Positions 50,583-59,816 of a stretch of 64,000 nt of DNA are shown here, piece by piece. Source of the stretch: Alphaproteobacteria bacterium (lineage in GTDB: Bacteria; Pseudomonadota; Alphaproteobacteria; Micropepsales; Micropepsaceae); assembly GCA_016783965.1 (NCBI GenBank), contig JADHVO010000004.1, positions 372,001-436,000 on the forward strand. Reading direction: 5' to 3'. The notes below the pieces were generated by a model, which was not told the DNA's origin, searched no databases, and saw only the letters and a program-made list of their open reading frames with translations. The translations under genes and the position numbers were made by a program. Position 1 is the first letter of the stretch; every line of letters begins with the position of its first letter.

Positions 50583-53423
50583 ATGAGATTTCTTGCGCGC
50601 TGGCTGTCCGCCGCGTCCGTTCTCCTTTGCCTTGCCATCATCGCTCCCGCGAACGCGGCGAAGCCGTCGCAACCCTGGCCGCAGGCCGCCAGCGATCTGC
50701 CCGCCGATCCATCCGTCGTGTTCGGCACGCTGCCCAACGGCATGCGCTACGCGATCAGGCACAATGCCACGCCAAAGGGCGGTCTCTCGGTTCGCTTCCG
50801 TATCGACGCCGGCTCGCTGATGGAGCACGAGGACGAGCAGGGCATCGCTCACATGCTGGAACACATGGCGTTCCGCGGCTCGCAGCACGTTGCCGACGGT
50901 GACACCGTCAAGCTGCTGCAGAGCCTTGGCCTCACCTTCGGCGCAGACACCAACGCCTTCACCGCCGCAACGCAGACTGTCTATTCATTCGACATGCCAA
51001 AGAGCGATGCGGCGTCCGTCGATACCGCGCTCATGCTGATGCGCGAGATCGCAAGCAACCTGAACATCAGCAAGGACGCCTTGGACACCGAGCGCAACGT
51101 GGTGCTGGCAGAACTCCGCCTGCGTGACGTCCCGATCACCCATCTGCGCACCGACGATTATGTCTATCTCTACGGCGACCGCGCCGCGCATGCGCTGACA
51201 CCGATCGGTCTAGAGAAGGTCGTCGCCAACGCCACGCCCAAGCTCGTGCGCGGCTTCTATGAGGCCTGGTACCGCCCCGAACGCGCCACCTTGCTCATCG
51301 TCGGCGACATCGACCCGAAGGCTATGGAAGCCAAGATCAAGGCCAAGTTCTCCGACTGGAAGGCCCGCGCAGCTGCGCATCCGGCTCCCGTTTACACTCT
51401 GCCGACCGCGACGCCGAAGCGGGTCCGCCTTTTCAGCGAAGCCGGCGCGCAGACTTACATCATCTTTAGCTGGCCCACGCCCTTTGACAAAACGCCTGAT
51501 ACTGTCACGCGCGAAACCCGCGATGTGCTGCGTTTCGTCGCCCTGGGTGTCCTGAACCAGCGGCTCAGCCAGCTTGCGCACGCGCCGACGCCACAATTCA
51601 TCGCCGCGTCTGCGAGCCACACCCCGACTGACAGCATCGCCGACGTCACCGAACTGGTGGTGAATTACCGAACAGGGCAGGGATCGGATGGCCTGAAGAC
51701 GGTTGATCATGCGTGGCGCGAAGCTGTGCAGAACGGCGTGACGCAGGATGAGGTGAACCAGGTCGTCGCGCAGTACCGCACCTTCTTCGAAAACACGAAC
51801 GCCGCTGCCGACACCACGCCCTCGTCGCAGGTGATCGGCAACCTGCTGCGTTCGGTGGACGAAAAGACGGTCTTCACCTCGCCGCAGAACGACCTCGAAC
51901 TCTACAACAAGGTCGTCGCGCACCTGACAGCGGACCAAGTGAATGCCGCTCTGCGCGAGCTGTTCAAGGGCGACCCGAAGATATTCATCAGCAGCGCGAG
52001 CCCGCTTCCGGGCGGCGAAGAGGCCGTAACTGCCGCGCTGGCCGATGAGCGCAAGGTCCCGATCGGCGAGAGCACGGCCGCTGCCGCGCCACCCTGGCCC
52101 TACACGAATTTCGGCAAGCCGGGCAAAGTCGCGTCACAGCGGATGGTCGACGACCTTGGCGTCACCTATGTAAAGTTCGAGAACGGCGTGACGCTCACCA
52201 TCAAGCCGACCCAGCTTCGCGTCGGCCAAATCCTCATGAATGTGCGCGTCTGCTGCGGCCGCGTCGGCCTGCCGCGCGATCACGTCGCGCCGGTCTGGGC
52301 GCTTTCGGGTTCATTCATCCAGGGAGGCCTCGGCAAATATACCGTCGACGACCTTCAGCGGTACATGTCGGACAAGTCGTGGGGTGCCACGCTCTCTGCC
52401 GGCGATGACGAGTTCACGCTGAACGGGCAGGCCCGCGCCTCTGACCTCGATGCGGAACTTCAGGTCCTTGCTGCCTACGTCACCGACCCGGCGTGGCGGC
52501 CGCAGGCGTTCGATCAGGCGCGCACCTATTATTCGGGCAGCTATGTGGAGATGGAGTCTGCGCCGTCCAACCTGCTCAGCCGCGAGTTCTACAGCCTGAC
52601 GCATGACAAGGACGCGCGCTGGCGCACGGCCACCTTGTCGGAGATCAACACGGCCTCGCTCGACGACGAGAAGGCTGTGCTCGCCCCCACGTTGGCGAAA
52701 GGCCCTCTCGACATCACCGTGGTCGGCGACGTGACGGTCGATCAGGCGATCCGGTCAGTCGCCGCCACCTTTGGTGCGCTGCCATCCCGTCCCCTTGCCG
52801 CCAGGCCACACGACGGCGATGAGCACTTCCCCGGTCCCACGCCGCAGCCGGTGGTCCTCTATCACCATGGCGCTGCGAACCAGGCCGTCGCGGCGATCGC
52901 ATTCCCAACCCAGGGCTTCATGCCCGACATGAAGCTTCAGCGCACCCTGCGCGTGATGGCGGAGATATTTTCCCAGCGCCTGCTGGATGAGTTGCGCACG
53001 AAGGAGGGCATCACATACACCCCTGGCGCCTCCAGCTTCTCATCGGTGGTGTCGCCGGATTACGGCTTCGTCTATGCTCTGGCGCAGGTTCCGCCCGACA
53101 AGCTGACCAACTTCTACGCGGCGGTGCGCACGGTGGCGGAGGACCTGGCGAAGACAACGGTCACGCCGGATGAGCTTGACCGCGCCCGCGGTCCCCGTGT
53201 CGAGGACATCCAGCGCCAGCAGCAGACAAACGAATACTGGCTGACGCTGCTGTCCGGTTCGCAGCAGGACCCCCGCCTGCTCGATGTGATCCGCAGCACG
53301 ATCCCCGATCTCAAGGCGGTCACGCCTGATGACATCCAGGCCGCAGCGCGTGACTGGCTGAAGAGTGACAAGGCGTTTCGCCTGGTCATCATTCCGGCCG
53401 GAACGACACCGCCGCAGCTCTGA
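50583..53423 (+). CDS. Exported M16-family zinc metallopeptidase
   Basis: This 946-residue protein has a signal peptide (about 1-26, cleavage after ANAA). The inverted zinc motif H90-x-x-E93-H94 (HMLEH) and the downstream glutamate in ERNVVLAELR complete the active site of insulinase/pitrilysin-type peptidases. The second half (about 520-946) repeats the M16 fold without the motif, forming the inactive clamshell half, as in PqqL-type periplasmic proteins. It should degrade peptides in the periplasm. It stands alone, 126 bp after gltD. Confidence 0.9.
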   Translation: MRFLARWLSAASVLLCLAIIAPANAAKPSQPWPQAASDLPADPSVVFGTLPNGMRYAIRHNATPKGGLSVRFRIDAGSLMEHEDEQGIAHMLEHMAFRGSQHVADGDTVKLLQSLGLTFGADTNAFTAATQTVYSFDMPKSDAASVDTALMLMREIASNLNISKDALDTERNVVLAELRLRDVPITHLRTDDYVYLYGDRAAHALTPIGLEKVVANATPKLVRGFYEAWYRPERATLLIVGDIDPKAMEAKIKAKFSDWKARAAAHPAPVYTLPTATPKRVRLFSEAGAQTYIIFSWPTPFDKTPDTVTRETRDVLRFVALGVLNQRLSQLAHAPTPQFIAASASHTPTDSIADVTELVVNYRTGQGSDGLKTVDHAWREAVQNGVTQDEVNQVVAQYRTFFENTNAAADTTPSSQVIGNLLRSVDEKTVFTSPQNDLELYNKVVAHLTADQVNAALRELFKGDPKIFISSASPLPGGEEAVTAALADERKVPIGESTAAAAPPWPYTNFGKPGKVASQRMVDDLGVTYVKFENGVTLTIKPTQLRVGQILMNVRVCCGRVGLPRDHVAPVWALSGSFIQGGLGKYTVDDLQRYMSDKSWGATLSAGDDEFTLNGQARASDLDAELQVLAAYVTDPAWRPQAFDQARTYYSGSYVEMESAPSNLLSREFYSLTHDKDARWRTATLSEINTASLDDEKAVLAPTLAKGPLDITVVGDVTVDQAIRSVAATFGALPSRPLAARPHDGDEHFPGPTPQPVVLYHHGAANQAVAAIAFPTQGFMPDMKLQRTLRVMAEIFSQRLLDELRTKEGITYTPGASSFSSVVSPDYGFVYALAQVPPDKLTNFYAAVRTVAEDLAKTTVTPDELDRARGPRVEDIQRQQQTNEYWLTLLSGSQQDPRLLDVIRSTIPDLKAVTPDDIQAAARDWLKSDKAFRLVIIPAGTTPPQL

Positions 53424-53586
53424 CATTCCAGCACGCCGCGGTTATCGCTGCGGCATCATGGACTTGGGGCCGAGGCGCGACGAAGCGGCCTAATTTCGAC
53501 GAAGCGGTATGCCGGCCGTTGCGCGCCCGGTATACGCCACTACAATTAAATGTCTGCCGGGCCCCAGAACCCGGATGGTGAGGATT

Positions 53587-54801
53587 ATGAGCGATCTCGA
53601 GGCTTTCCGGACTGAGACCCGCGCCTGGCTGGAGGCGAACTGCCCGCCCTCCATGCGCGGCGGCGCTGACATTGCCGTCACCGATGACGACGACAACTCG
53701 ATCTGGGGTGGCCGCAAGGCGCAATTCAAGAACCCGGAACAGAAGCTCTGGCTCGACCGCATGGGCGCCAAGGGCTGGACGGCCCCGACCTGGCCGAAAG
53801 AGTACGGCGGTGGCGGCCTGTCGAACGCCGAAGCCCGCGTGCTGCAGCAGGAGCTTGGCCGCATCAAGGCGCGGCCCGCGCTGATGTCTTTTGGCCTCTG
53901 GATGCTGGGCCCGGTGCTGCTCGAATACGCCACTGAAGAGCAGAAGAAGCGCTTTCTGCCGCAGATCGTGAAAGGTGAAATCCGCTGGTGCCAGGGCTAC
54001 TCCGAGCCGGGCGCCGGCTCCGACCTCGCCGGCCTGCGCACCCAGGCGGTCGACAAGGGCGACCACTACCTGATCAACGGATCGAAGATCTGGACGTCGT
54101 ACGCCGACCGCGCCGACTGGATCTTCTGTCTCGTGCGTACCGACAACACCAAGAAGCATGAGGGCATCTCCTTCATGCTGTTCGACATGACGTCGCCGGG
54201 TGTCGAGGCGCGCCCGATCAATCTGATAAACGGCCAGTCGCCGTTCTGCGAGACCTTCTTCACCGACGTGAAGGTGCCGAAGGCACAGCTCGTCGGTAAA
54301 CTCAATGGTGGCTGGGATATTGCGAAGCGCCTTCTGCAGTACGAGCGCCAGAACATCTCGTCCGGCGGTTTCGGCGGCGGTGGCGGACAGGGTTACGATC
54401 TCGAACACGCTGCGCTCGACTATGTCGGCAAGAGCAATGCCGGCAAGATTGCAGACGCTGACCTGCGCCAGCGCATTACCACCCACAAGATGGAAGCGCG
54501 CGCCTTTGCGATGACTGTGCGGCGCATCGAAGAAGAATCGAAGGCCAGCAAGGGTCCGTCTCCCGCGGTGTCGATCATCAAATACGCCGCCGCCAAGACC
54601 AACCAGGAACGCACCGAGCTGATGGTCGAAGTCCTCGGCACGCAGGGGCTGGGCTGGGAAGGCGACACCTACAAACCTGGCGAGATCGCCGCTATGCGCG
54701 GCATGCTGCGCGCCAAGGGCAACTCGATCGAGGGCGGCACGTCCGAGGTCAACCTGAATGTCATCTCCAAGCGCGTGCTGGGGCTGAACGACGCAAAATG
54801 A
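53587..54801 (+). CDS. Acyl-CoA dehydrogenase 1 (type A)
   Basis: This 404-residue FAD enzyme of the FadE family has the core CQGYSEPGAGSDLA (about 135-148), a flavin contact region with KIWTSYADRADW, and ends in EGGTSEVNLNVISKRVLGL. The Glu of SIEGGTSEV aligns with the catalytic base of medium-chain dehydrogenases. It is the first of five consecutive dehydrogenase genes. The ATG at 53587 is chosen over a frame to 53509 because it gives a normal N-terminus. An 11-bp direct repeat (CGACGAAGCGG at 53478 and 53497) lies upstream. Confidence 0.93.
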   Translation: MSDLEAFRTETRAWLEANCPPSMRGGADIAVTDDDDNSIWGGRKAQFKNPEQKLWLDRMGAKGWTAPTWPKEYGGGGLSNAEARVLQQELGRIKARPALMSFGLWMLGPVLLEYATEEQKKRFLPQIVKGEIRWCQGYSEPGAGSDLAGLRTQAVDKGDHYLINGSKIWTSYADRADWIFCLVRTDNTKKHEGISFMLFDMTSPGVEARPINLINGQSPFCETFFTDVKVPKAQLVGKLNGGWDIAKRLLQYERQNISSGGFGGGGGQGYDLEHAALDYVGKSNAGKIADADLRQRITTHKMEARAFAMTVRRIEEESKASKGPSPAVSIIKYAAAKTNQERTELMVEVLGTQGLGWEGDTYKPGEIAAMRGMLRAKGNSIEGGTSEVNLNVISKRVLGLNDAK

Positions 54802-54809
54802 CAAAAAGA

Positions 54810-54876
54810 GCGAATAGCGAATTGCGAGTAGCGAGTAGGGGTCTCCCCACTCGCCATTCGCTATTCGCTACTCGCC
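54810..54876 (+). repeat. Heptamer-repeat hairpin between dehydrogenase genes 1 and 2
   Basis: The left arm is four tandem heptamers (GCGAATA, GCGAATT, GCGAGTA, GCGAGTA) plus GGGG; after TCT comes CCCC and four complementary heptamers (ACTCGCC, ATTCGCT, ATTCGCT, ACTCGCC). The whole folds into one long, slightly imperfect hairpin that fills the intergenic gap. Confidence 0.8.
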
Positions 54877-54897
54877 GGGAAACCGGGAGGAACATGC

Positions 54898-56106
54898 ATG
54901 GGTGCGCCGCAAGCAGATAGCCAACTCGAGTCATTCCGTGCCGAAGCGCGAAGCTGGATCGACGCGAACTTTCCCAAGTCGCTCAAGGGCCGGGACGCCA
55001 TGTCCTTCATGGAAGGCTTCGGTTCCAGGGAACCCGACTTCCTGAAATGGAAGGAAGCGATGGGCGAGAAGGGCTGGGGCATCGCCACCTGGCCGAAGCC
55101 GTGGGGCGGTGGCCTCTCCAAGGCGCAAGGCCGCGTGCTGTTGCAGGAACTGGCGCGCGCCGGCGCCTTCAACCCGATCGGCGGGATGGGCGTCGCGATG
55201 TTCGGCCCGACACTCTTGGAATACGGCAGCGAAGAGCAGAAGAAGCAGCACATGCCGGGCATCCGCACCGGCACCGTGCGCTGGTGCCAGGGCTACAGCG
55301 AGCCTGGCGCCGGCTCCGACCTTGCCAGCCTGCGCACGCAGGCCGTCGACAGGGGCGACCACTTCCTTGTCAACGGCCAGAAGATCTGGACCTCCGGCGC
55401 GCAATACGCGGACTGGTGCTTCTGCCTCGTCCGCACCGACAACACCAAGAAGCATGAGGGCATCAGCTTCCTGCTGATCGACATGCGCACCCCGGGCGTC
55501 GAGACGCGCCCGATCAAGCTCATTAGCGGCAACTCGCCCTTCTGCGAGACCTTCTTCACCGACGTGAAGGTGCCGAAGAACCAGCTCATGGGCCCGCTCA
55601 ACGGCGGCTGGACCGTCGGCAAGCGCCTGCTCCAGTTCGAGCGTGACGGCCAGGGCGGCGCCGGCGGCCGCGGCGCCTCCTTCCGCGGCGCGGATGCGCG
55701 CACGGTGGACGAGATCGCCAAGAAGTACATCGGCAGCGATGCGCACGGGCAGATCGCCGACCACGACCTGCGCACCCGCGTTGCCGATCACATGATGGAC
55801 GCTGCCGCGATGCGCCTCACCGTCCAGCGCATGCAGGATGAAGCCAGGAGCAACCAAGGGCCGTCCGCCGTCACCTCGATCATGAAGAACGCCAACGTGA
55901 AGGTCGCGCAGACGCGCGCCGAACTGATGGTCGAGATCATGGGCTTCCAGGGCCTCGGCTGGGAAGGCGAGAGCTATTCTGCCGACGAAATCAACGCCAC
56001 GCGCAACCTGCTCTCGGGCAAGGCGATGTCGATCTACGGCGGCTCGAACGAGATCCAGTCCAACATCATCGCCAAGCGCATCCTTGGCCTGCTCGACCAC
56101 CAGTAA
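54898..56106 (+). CDS. Acyl-CoA dehydrogenase 2 (type B)
   Basis: This 402-residue protein has the same core motif (CQGYSEPGAGSDLASLRTQ) but ends in IYGGSNEIQSNIIAKRILGL. The position of the type A Glu is Gly here, so the catalytic base must be elsewhere or supplied by a partner. It has a distinctive N-terminal FMEGFGSREPDFLKW stretch shared with gene 3. It lies 96 bp after gene 1, across the heptamer hairpin, and 3 bp before gene 3. Confidence 0.92.
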   Translation: MGAPQADSQLESFRAEARSWIDANFPKSLKGRDAMSFMEGFGSREPDFLKWKEAMGEKGWGIATWPKPWGGGLSKAQGRVLLQELARAGAFNPIGGMGVAMFGPTLLEYGSEEQKKQHMPGIRTGTVRWCQGYSEPGAGSDLASLRTQAVDRGDHFLVNGQKIWTSGAQYADWCFCLVRTDNTKKHEGISFLLIDMRTPGVETRPIKLISGNSPFCETFFTDVKVPKNQLMGPLNGGWTVGKRLLQFERDGQGGAGGRGASFRGADARTVDEIAKKYIGSDAHGQIADHDLRTRVADHMMDAAAMRLTVQRMQDEARSNQGPSAVTSIMKNANVKVAQTRAELMVEIMGFQGLGWEGESYSADEINATRNLLSGKAMSIYGGSNEIQSNIIAKRILGLLDHQ

Positions 56107-56109
56107 GCC

Positions 56110-57315
56110 ATGAGCGCCGCGGAATCCCTCGACTCCGATCTCGATGCCTTCCGCACGGACGCGCGCGCGTGGATCGCGGCGAACTTCCCGGCGTCGCTCA
56201 AGGGCAAGCCCGCGCTGCAGTTCATGGAAGGCTTCGGCTCGCAGGAGCCGGATTTCCTGAGATGGAAAGCCGCGATGGGCGCGAAAGGATGGGGCGTTCC
56301 CACCTGGCCGCGCGAATGGGGCGGTGGTGGTCTCTCGCGTGGACAGGCACGGGTACTGCAACAAGAAATCGCCGCGGCCGGCGCCTTCAATCCGATCGGC
56401 GGCATGGGCGTCATGATGTTTGGTCCGACGTTGCTCGAATTCGGCACCGATGAACAGAAGCGTCGCTTCATGCCTGGCATCGTCAACGGCACGACGCGCT
56501 GGTGCCAGGGCTACTCTGAACCCGGCGCCGGCTCCGACCTCGCCTCGCTGCGCACGCAGTGCGTCGACAAGGGCGACCACTATCTCATCAACGGCCAGAA
56601 GATCTGGACCAGCGGCGCGCAGTTTGCCGACTGGTGCTTTTGCCTCGTGCGCACCGACAACACCAAGAAGCACGAAGGCATCAGCTTCATCACAATCGAC
56701 ATGAGATCGCCCGGCGTCGAACCGCGCCCGATCAAGCTGATCAGCGGCGCCTCCGTCTTCTGCGAAACCTTCTTCACCGACGTGAAGGTCCCGAAAGACC
56801 AACTCATCGGCACGCTCAACGCCGGCTGGACAATCGCCAAGCGCCTGCTCCAGTTCGAGCGTCAGAACATCGCGGGCGGCGGCAGCGGCGCGGCCGGCAC
56901 CGCTGCGGTCTATGACCTCGAGCACGCGGCCAAGGACTATGTCGGCATGGAGAACGACAAGGTCGCCGACCGCGACCTGCGCTCCCGGATCACCGCGCAC
57001 AAGATGGAAGCGCGCGCCTTCCAGATGACCATCCGCCGCTCGGAGGAAGAGGCGAAGGCCGGGAAAGGCCCCTCCGCTGCCGCATCGGTGTTCAAATACG
57101 CCATGGCGAAGATCAACCAGGAGCGCACGGAGCTTCTGGTCGAAACGCTCGGCACCCAGGGCCTGGGCTGGGAAGGCGACGCCTACAGTCCGCGAGAGAC
57201 AATGGCGATGCGCACCATGCTGCGCGCCAAGGGAAATTCCATCGAAGGCGGCACGTCGGAGGTGAACCTCAACGTCGTCTCCAAGCGCGTGCTGGGCCTT
57301 CCGGATCAGAAGTAA
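56110..57315 (+). CDS. Acyl-CoA dehydrogenase 3 (apparent B/A chimera)
   Basis: This 401-residue protein reads like gene 2 from residue about 25 to 225 (FMEGFGSQEPDFLRW, GAFNPIGGMGVMMFGPTLLE) and like gene 1 from about 235 on (IAKRLLQFERQNI, YDLEHAAKDYVG, EGGTSEVNLNVVSKRVLGL). It keeps the type A Glu. It starts 3 bp after gene 2 and ends 17 bp before gene 4, so genes 2-4 are probably one transcript. Substrate unknown. Confidence 0.92.
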   Translation: MSAAESLDSDLDAFRTDARAWIAANFPASLKGKPALQFMEGFGSQEPDFLRWKAAMGAKGWGVPTWPREWGGGGLSRGQARVLQQEIAAAGAFNPIGGMGVMMFGPTLLEFGTDEQKRRFMPGIVNGTTRWCQGYSEPGAGSDLASLRTQCVDKGDHYLINGQKIWTSGAQFADWCFCLVRTDNTKKHEGISFITIDMRSPGVEPRPIKLISGASVFCETFFTDVKVPKDQLIGTLNAGWTIAKRLLQFERQNIAGGGSGAAGTAAVYDLEHAAKDYVGMENDKVADRDLRSRITAHKMEARAFQMTIRRSEEEAKAGKGPSAAASVFKYAMAKINQERTELLVETLGTQGLGWEGDAYSPRETMAMRTMLRAKGNSIEGGTSEVNLNVVSKRVLGLPDQK

Positions 57316-57332
57316 GCAACAGGAGCAAACGC

Positions 57333-58547
57333 ATGAGTGCGGCCGCGAACGCCGATACCGATCTGGAGGCCTTCCGCCTCGAAGCCCGCAAATGGCTGGA
57401 AGCCAACTTCCCGCCGTCGCTGAAAGGCAAGGGTGGCATGATGATGGGCGAAGACGGCCCGTCGAACACCACCGACTTCGCCAAGTGGAAAAAGGCGATG
57501 GGCGATAGGGGCTGGGGCACGCCGACCTGGCCGAAAGAGTATGGTGCGGGTGGCCTCTCGACCGCGCAGGCGCGCGTGCTGCAACAGGAGATGGGCCGCA
57601 TCGGCGCCTTCAATCCGATTGGCGGCATGGGCGTGATGATGTTCGGTCCGACGCTGCTCGAATACGGCAGCCCCGAGCAGAAAGCCAAGCACGTCCCCGG
57701 TATCGTGAAGGGCGACGTGTGGTGGTGCCAGGGCTACAGCGAACCCGGTGCCGGCTCCGACCTCGCCTCGCTGCGCACGCAGTGCATCGACAAGGGCGAC
57801 CACTTCCTGGTCAACGGCTCCAAGATATGGACCTCGGGCGCACAGTTCGCGGACATGTGCTTCGCCCTGGTCCGCACCGACAACAGCAAGAAGCATGAAG
57901 GCATCTCCTTCCTGCTGATCGACATGAAGTCGCCGGGCGTCGAAGTCCGGCCGATCAAGCTGATCAGCGGCAATTCGCCGTTCTGCGAGACCTTCTTCAC
58001 CGACGTGAAGGTGCCGAAGGAGAATCTGATGGGTCCGCTGAACGGCGGCTGGACCATCGGCAAGCGCCTGCTTCAGTTCGAGCGCGCGGGTCTCGGCGGC
58101 GGCGTGGGCGGCGGTGGTCTCAACCGCGGTGGCGAAGCCCGCACCCTCGATGTCGTGGCGAAGGAATATGTAGGCGCCAATGACAACGGGCAGGTTGCCG
58201 ACGCCGACCTGCGCACGCGCCTTACCAATCACCTGATGGACCAGCGCGCGTTCATGATGACCATCTTCCGCGCGCAGGCGGAGGCCAAGGGCAACCAGGG
58301 TCCATCGGCCACCACCTCCATCATGAAGAACGCGGGCTCGCGCATCGGCCAGGAACGTGCCGAGCTCCTGGTCGAAGTGATGGGCCATCAGGGCCTCGGC
58401 TGGGAAGGCGAAGGCTTCACGCGTGACGAACTCGACACCATCCGCGGCTGGCTCGGCGGCAAGGCGACGACGATCTACGGCGGCAGCCAGGAGATCCAGA
58501 ACAACATCATCGCCAAGCGTATCCTCGGCCTGCTCGATCACCAGTAA
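57333..58547 (+). CDS. Acyl-CoA dehydrogenase 4 (type B)
   Basis: This 404-residue protein is a type B member ending in IYGGSQEIQNNIIAKRILGL and the same LLDHQ tail as gene 2. Its N-terminus differs (GMMMGEDGPSNTTDFAKW). A Gly-rich loop (GLGGGVGGGGLNRGG, about 252-266) lies where the other three also have variable Gly-rich insertions. A ribosome site (AGGAG) precedes its ATG. Confidence 0.92.
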   Translation: MSAAANADTDLEAFRLEARKWLEANFPPSLKGKGGMMMGEDGPSNTTDFAKWKKAMGDRGWGTPTWPKEYGAGGLSTAQARVLQQEMGRIGAFNPIGGMGVMMFGPTLLEYGSPEQKAKHVPGIVKGDVWWCQGYSEPGAGSDLASLRTQCIDKGDHFLVNGSKIWTSGAQFADMCFALVRTDNSKKHEGISFLLIDMKSPGVEVRPIKLISGNSPFCETFFTDVKVPKENLMGPLNGGWTIGKRLLQFERAGLGGGVGGGGLNRGGEARTLDVVAKEYVGANDNGQVADADLRTRLTNHLMDQRAFMMTIFRAQAEAKGNQGPSATTSIMKNAGSRIGQERAELLVEVMGHQGLGWEGEGFTRDELDTIRGWLGGKATTIYGGSQEIQNNIIAKRILGLLDHQ

Positions 58548-58586
58548 CCGGCACACACGAACACAGAACTTGAAGGGAAGAACACA

Positions 58587-59711
58587 ATGGCAGTCTTGAA
58601 CGAAGAACAGACGATGATCCGCGACGGTGCGAAGTCGTGGGTGTCGGAGAAGTCGCCGGTCACCGCCTTCCGCAAGGTGCGCGACAGCGGCAACGCCGAC
58701 GGCTTCGACCGCGCGGCGTGGAAGGAAATGGCCGAGATGGGCTGGGCCGGTATCCTCATTCCGGAAGATCTCGGCGGCACCGGCCTCGGCTACCTGACGC
58801 TCGGCCTCGTGCTGGAAGAAACCGGCCGTACGCTCACTGCTTCGCCGCTGATCTCCACCGCGCTCACCGCGACCACCGCGCTGCTGCTCGGCGCGTCGGA
58901 TGCGCAGAAGAAGAAGTACCTGCCGCAAATCGCGGAAGGAAAGCTGATCGCGACGCTCGCCGTCGACGAAGGCCCGCACCACCATCCGGAGAAGATCGCA
59001 CTCGCCGGAACCGCGTCGGGCGGCAAGGTGAAGCTCAACGGCAGGAAGACCTGGGTGCTGGACGGCGGGACCGCCGACCTCATCATCGTCGCGGCCCGCA
59101 CCTCCGGCAAACCCGGCGACAAGTCCGGCATCACGCTGGTCGCGGTCGACGGCAAGGCATCCGGCCTGACGCGCGAGAAGTTGAAGACCGTCGACAGCCG
59201 GGGCTACGCAAACCTGACGTTCAAGGATGTCGAGGGCGAAGCGTTGGGATCGGGCGAAGGCTACGGCATCCTCGACGCGACACTGGACCGCGCCCGCGCC
59301 GGTCTCGCGGCGGAGATGCTCGGCCACGCCGCGCAGTCCTTCGACGTCACGCTCGAATACCTCAAGACCCGCGAGCAGTTCGGCCAGAAGATCGGCAGCT
59401 TCCAGGCGCTCCAGCACCGCGCCGCGAAGATGTTCACCGATCTCGAGCTGGCGCGCTCCTGCGTCGAAGGTGCGCTCGCCGCGATCGACAAGGATGCGAA
59501 CGACGTGGCGCAGCTTGCCTCGCTCGCCAAAGCCAAGGTCGGCGATCTCGTCCATCTCGTGTCCAACGAGATGGTGCAGATGCATGGCGGCATCGGCATG
59601 ACGGACGCGCACGATGCCGGCCTCTACCTGAAGCGCGCCCGCGCCCAGGAGGCGACCTTCGGCGGCAGCTCCTATCACCGCGACCGCTACGCCACGCTGC
59701 TGGGTTATTAG
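58587..59711 (+). CDS. Acyl-CoA dehydrogenase 5 (short, FadE partner-subunit type)
   Basis: This 374-residue protein is clearly diverged from genes 1-4. It has the ACAD fold with ILIPEDLGGTGLGYLTLG, a beta-domain with ATLAVDEGPHHHPEKIAL instead of the usual TEP motif, and an MHGGIGMT C-terminal helix. In steroid and side-chain degradation such short subunits pair with a longer one to make a heterotetramer, so it may partner one of the four preceding enzymes; this is inference. It follows gene 4 by 39 bp and is last in the series. Confidence 0.9.
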   Translation: MAVLNEEQTMIRDGAKSWVSEKSPVTAFRKVRDSGNADGFDRAAWKEMAEMGWAGILIPEDLGGTGLGYLTLGLVLEETGRTLTASPLISTALTATTALLLGASDAQKKKYLPQIAEGKLIATLAVDEGPHHHPEKIALAGTASGGKVKLNGRKTWVLDGGTADLIIVAARTSGKPGDKSGITLVAVDGKASGLTREKLKTVDSRGYANLTFKDVEGEALGSGEGYGILDATLDRARAGLAAEMLGHAAQSFDVTLEYLKTREQFGQKIGSFQALQHRAAKMFTDLELARSCVEGALAAIDKDANDVAQLASLAKAKVGDLVHLVSNEMVQMHGGIGMTDAHDAGLYLKRARAQEATFGGSSYHRDRYATLLGY

Positions 59712-59789
59712 TGACAAGGCTCCTCCCTTGCCGCGACGCGGCGGCGGAGGAGGACCATCGCGCAGCGAGACCGCCCCGCACACATGCAG

Positions 59790-59816
59790 AAGGCCGGGGT
59801 TCGCCCCGGCCTTTTT
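59790..59816 (+). terminator. Terminator of the acyl-CoA dehydrogenase operon
   Basis: AAGGCCGGGG / CCCCGGCCTT, a 10-bp stem with a TTCG tetraloop followed by five Ts, is a textbook Rho-independent terminator 78 bp after gene 5. Confidence 0.92.

Noticed and set aside
54931..57000. 689-codon minus-strand frame through dehydrogenases 2 and 3
   Set aside because: It is antisense to two well-supported genes and has repetitive biased composition, repeating because the sense genes are paralogues.
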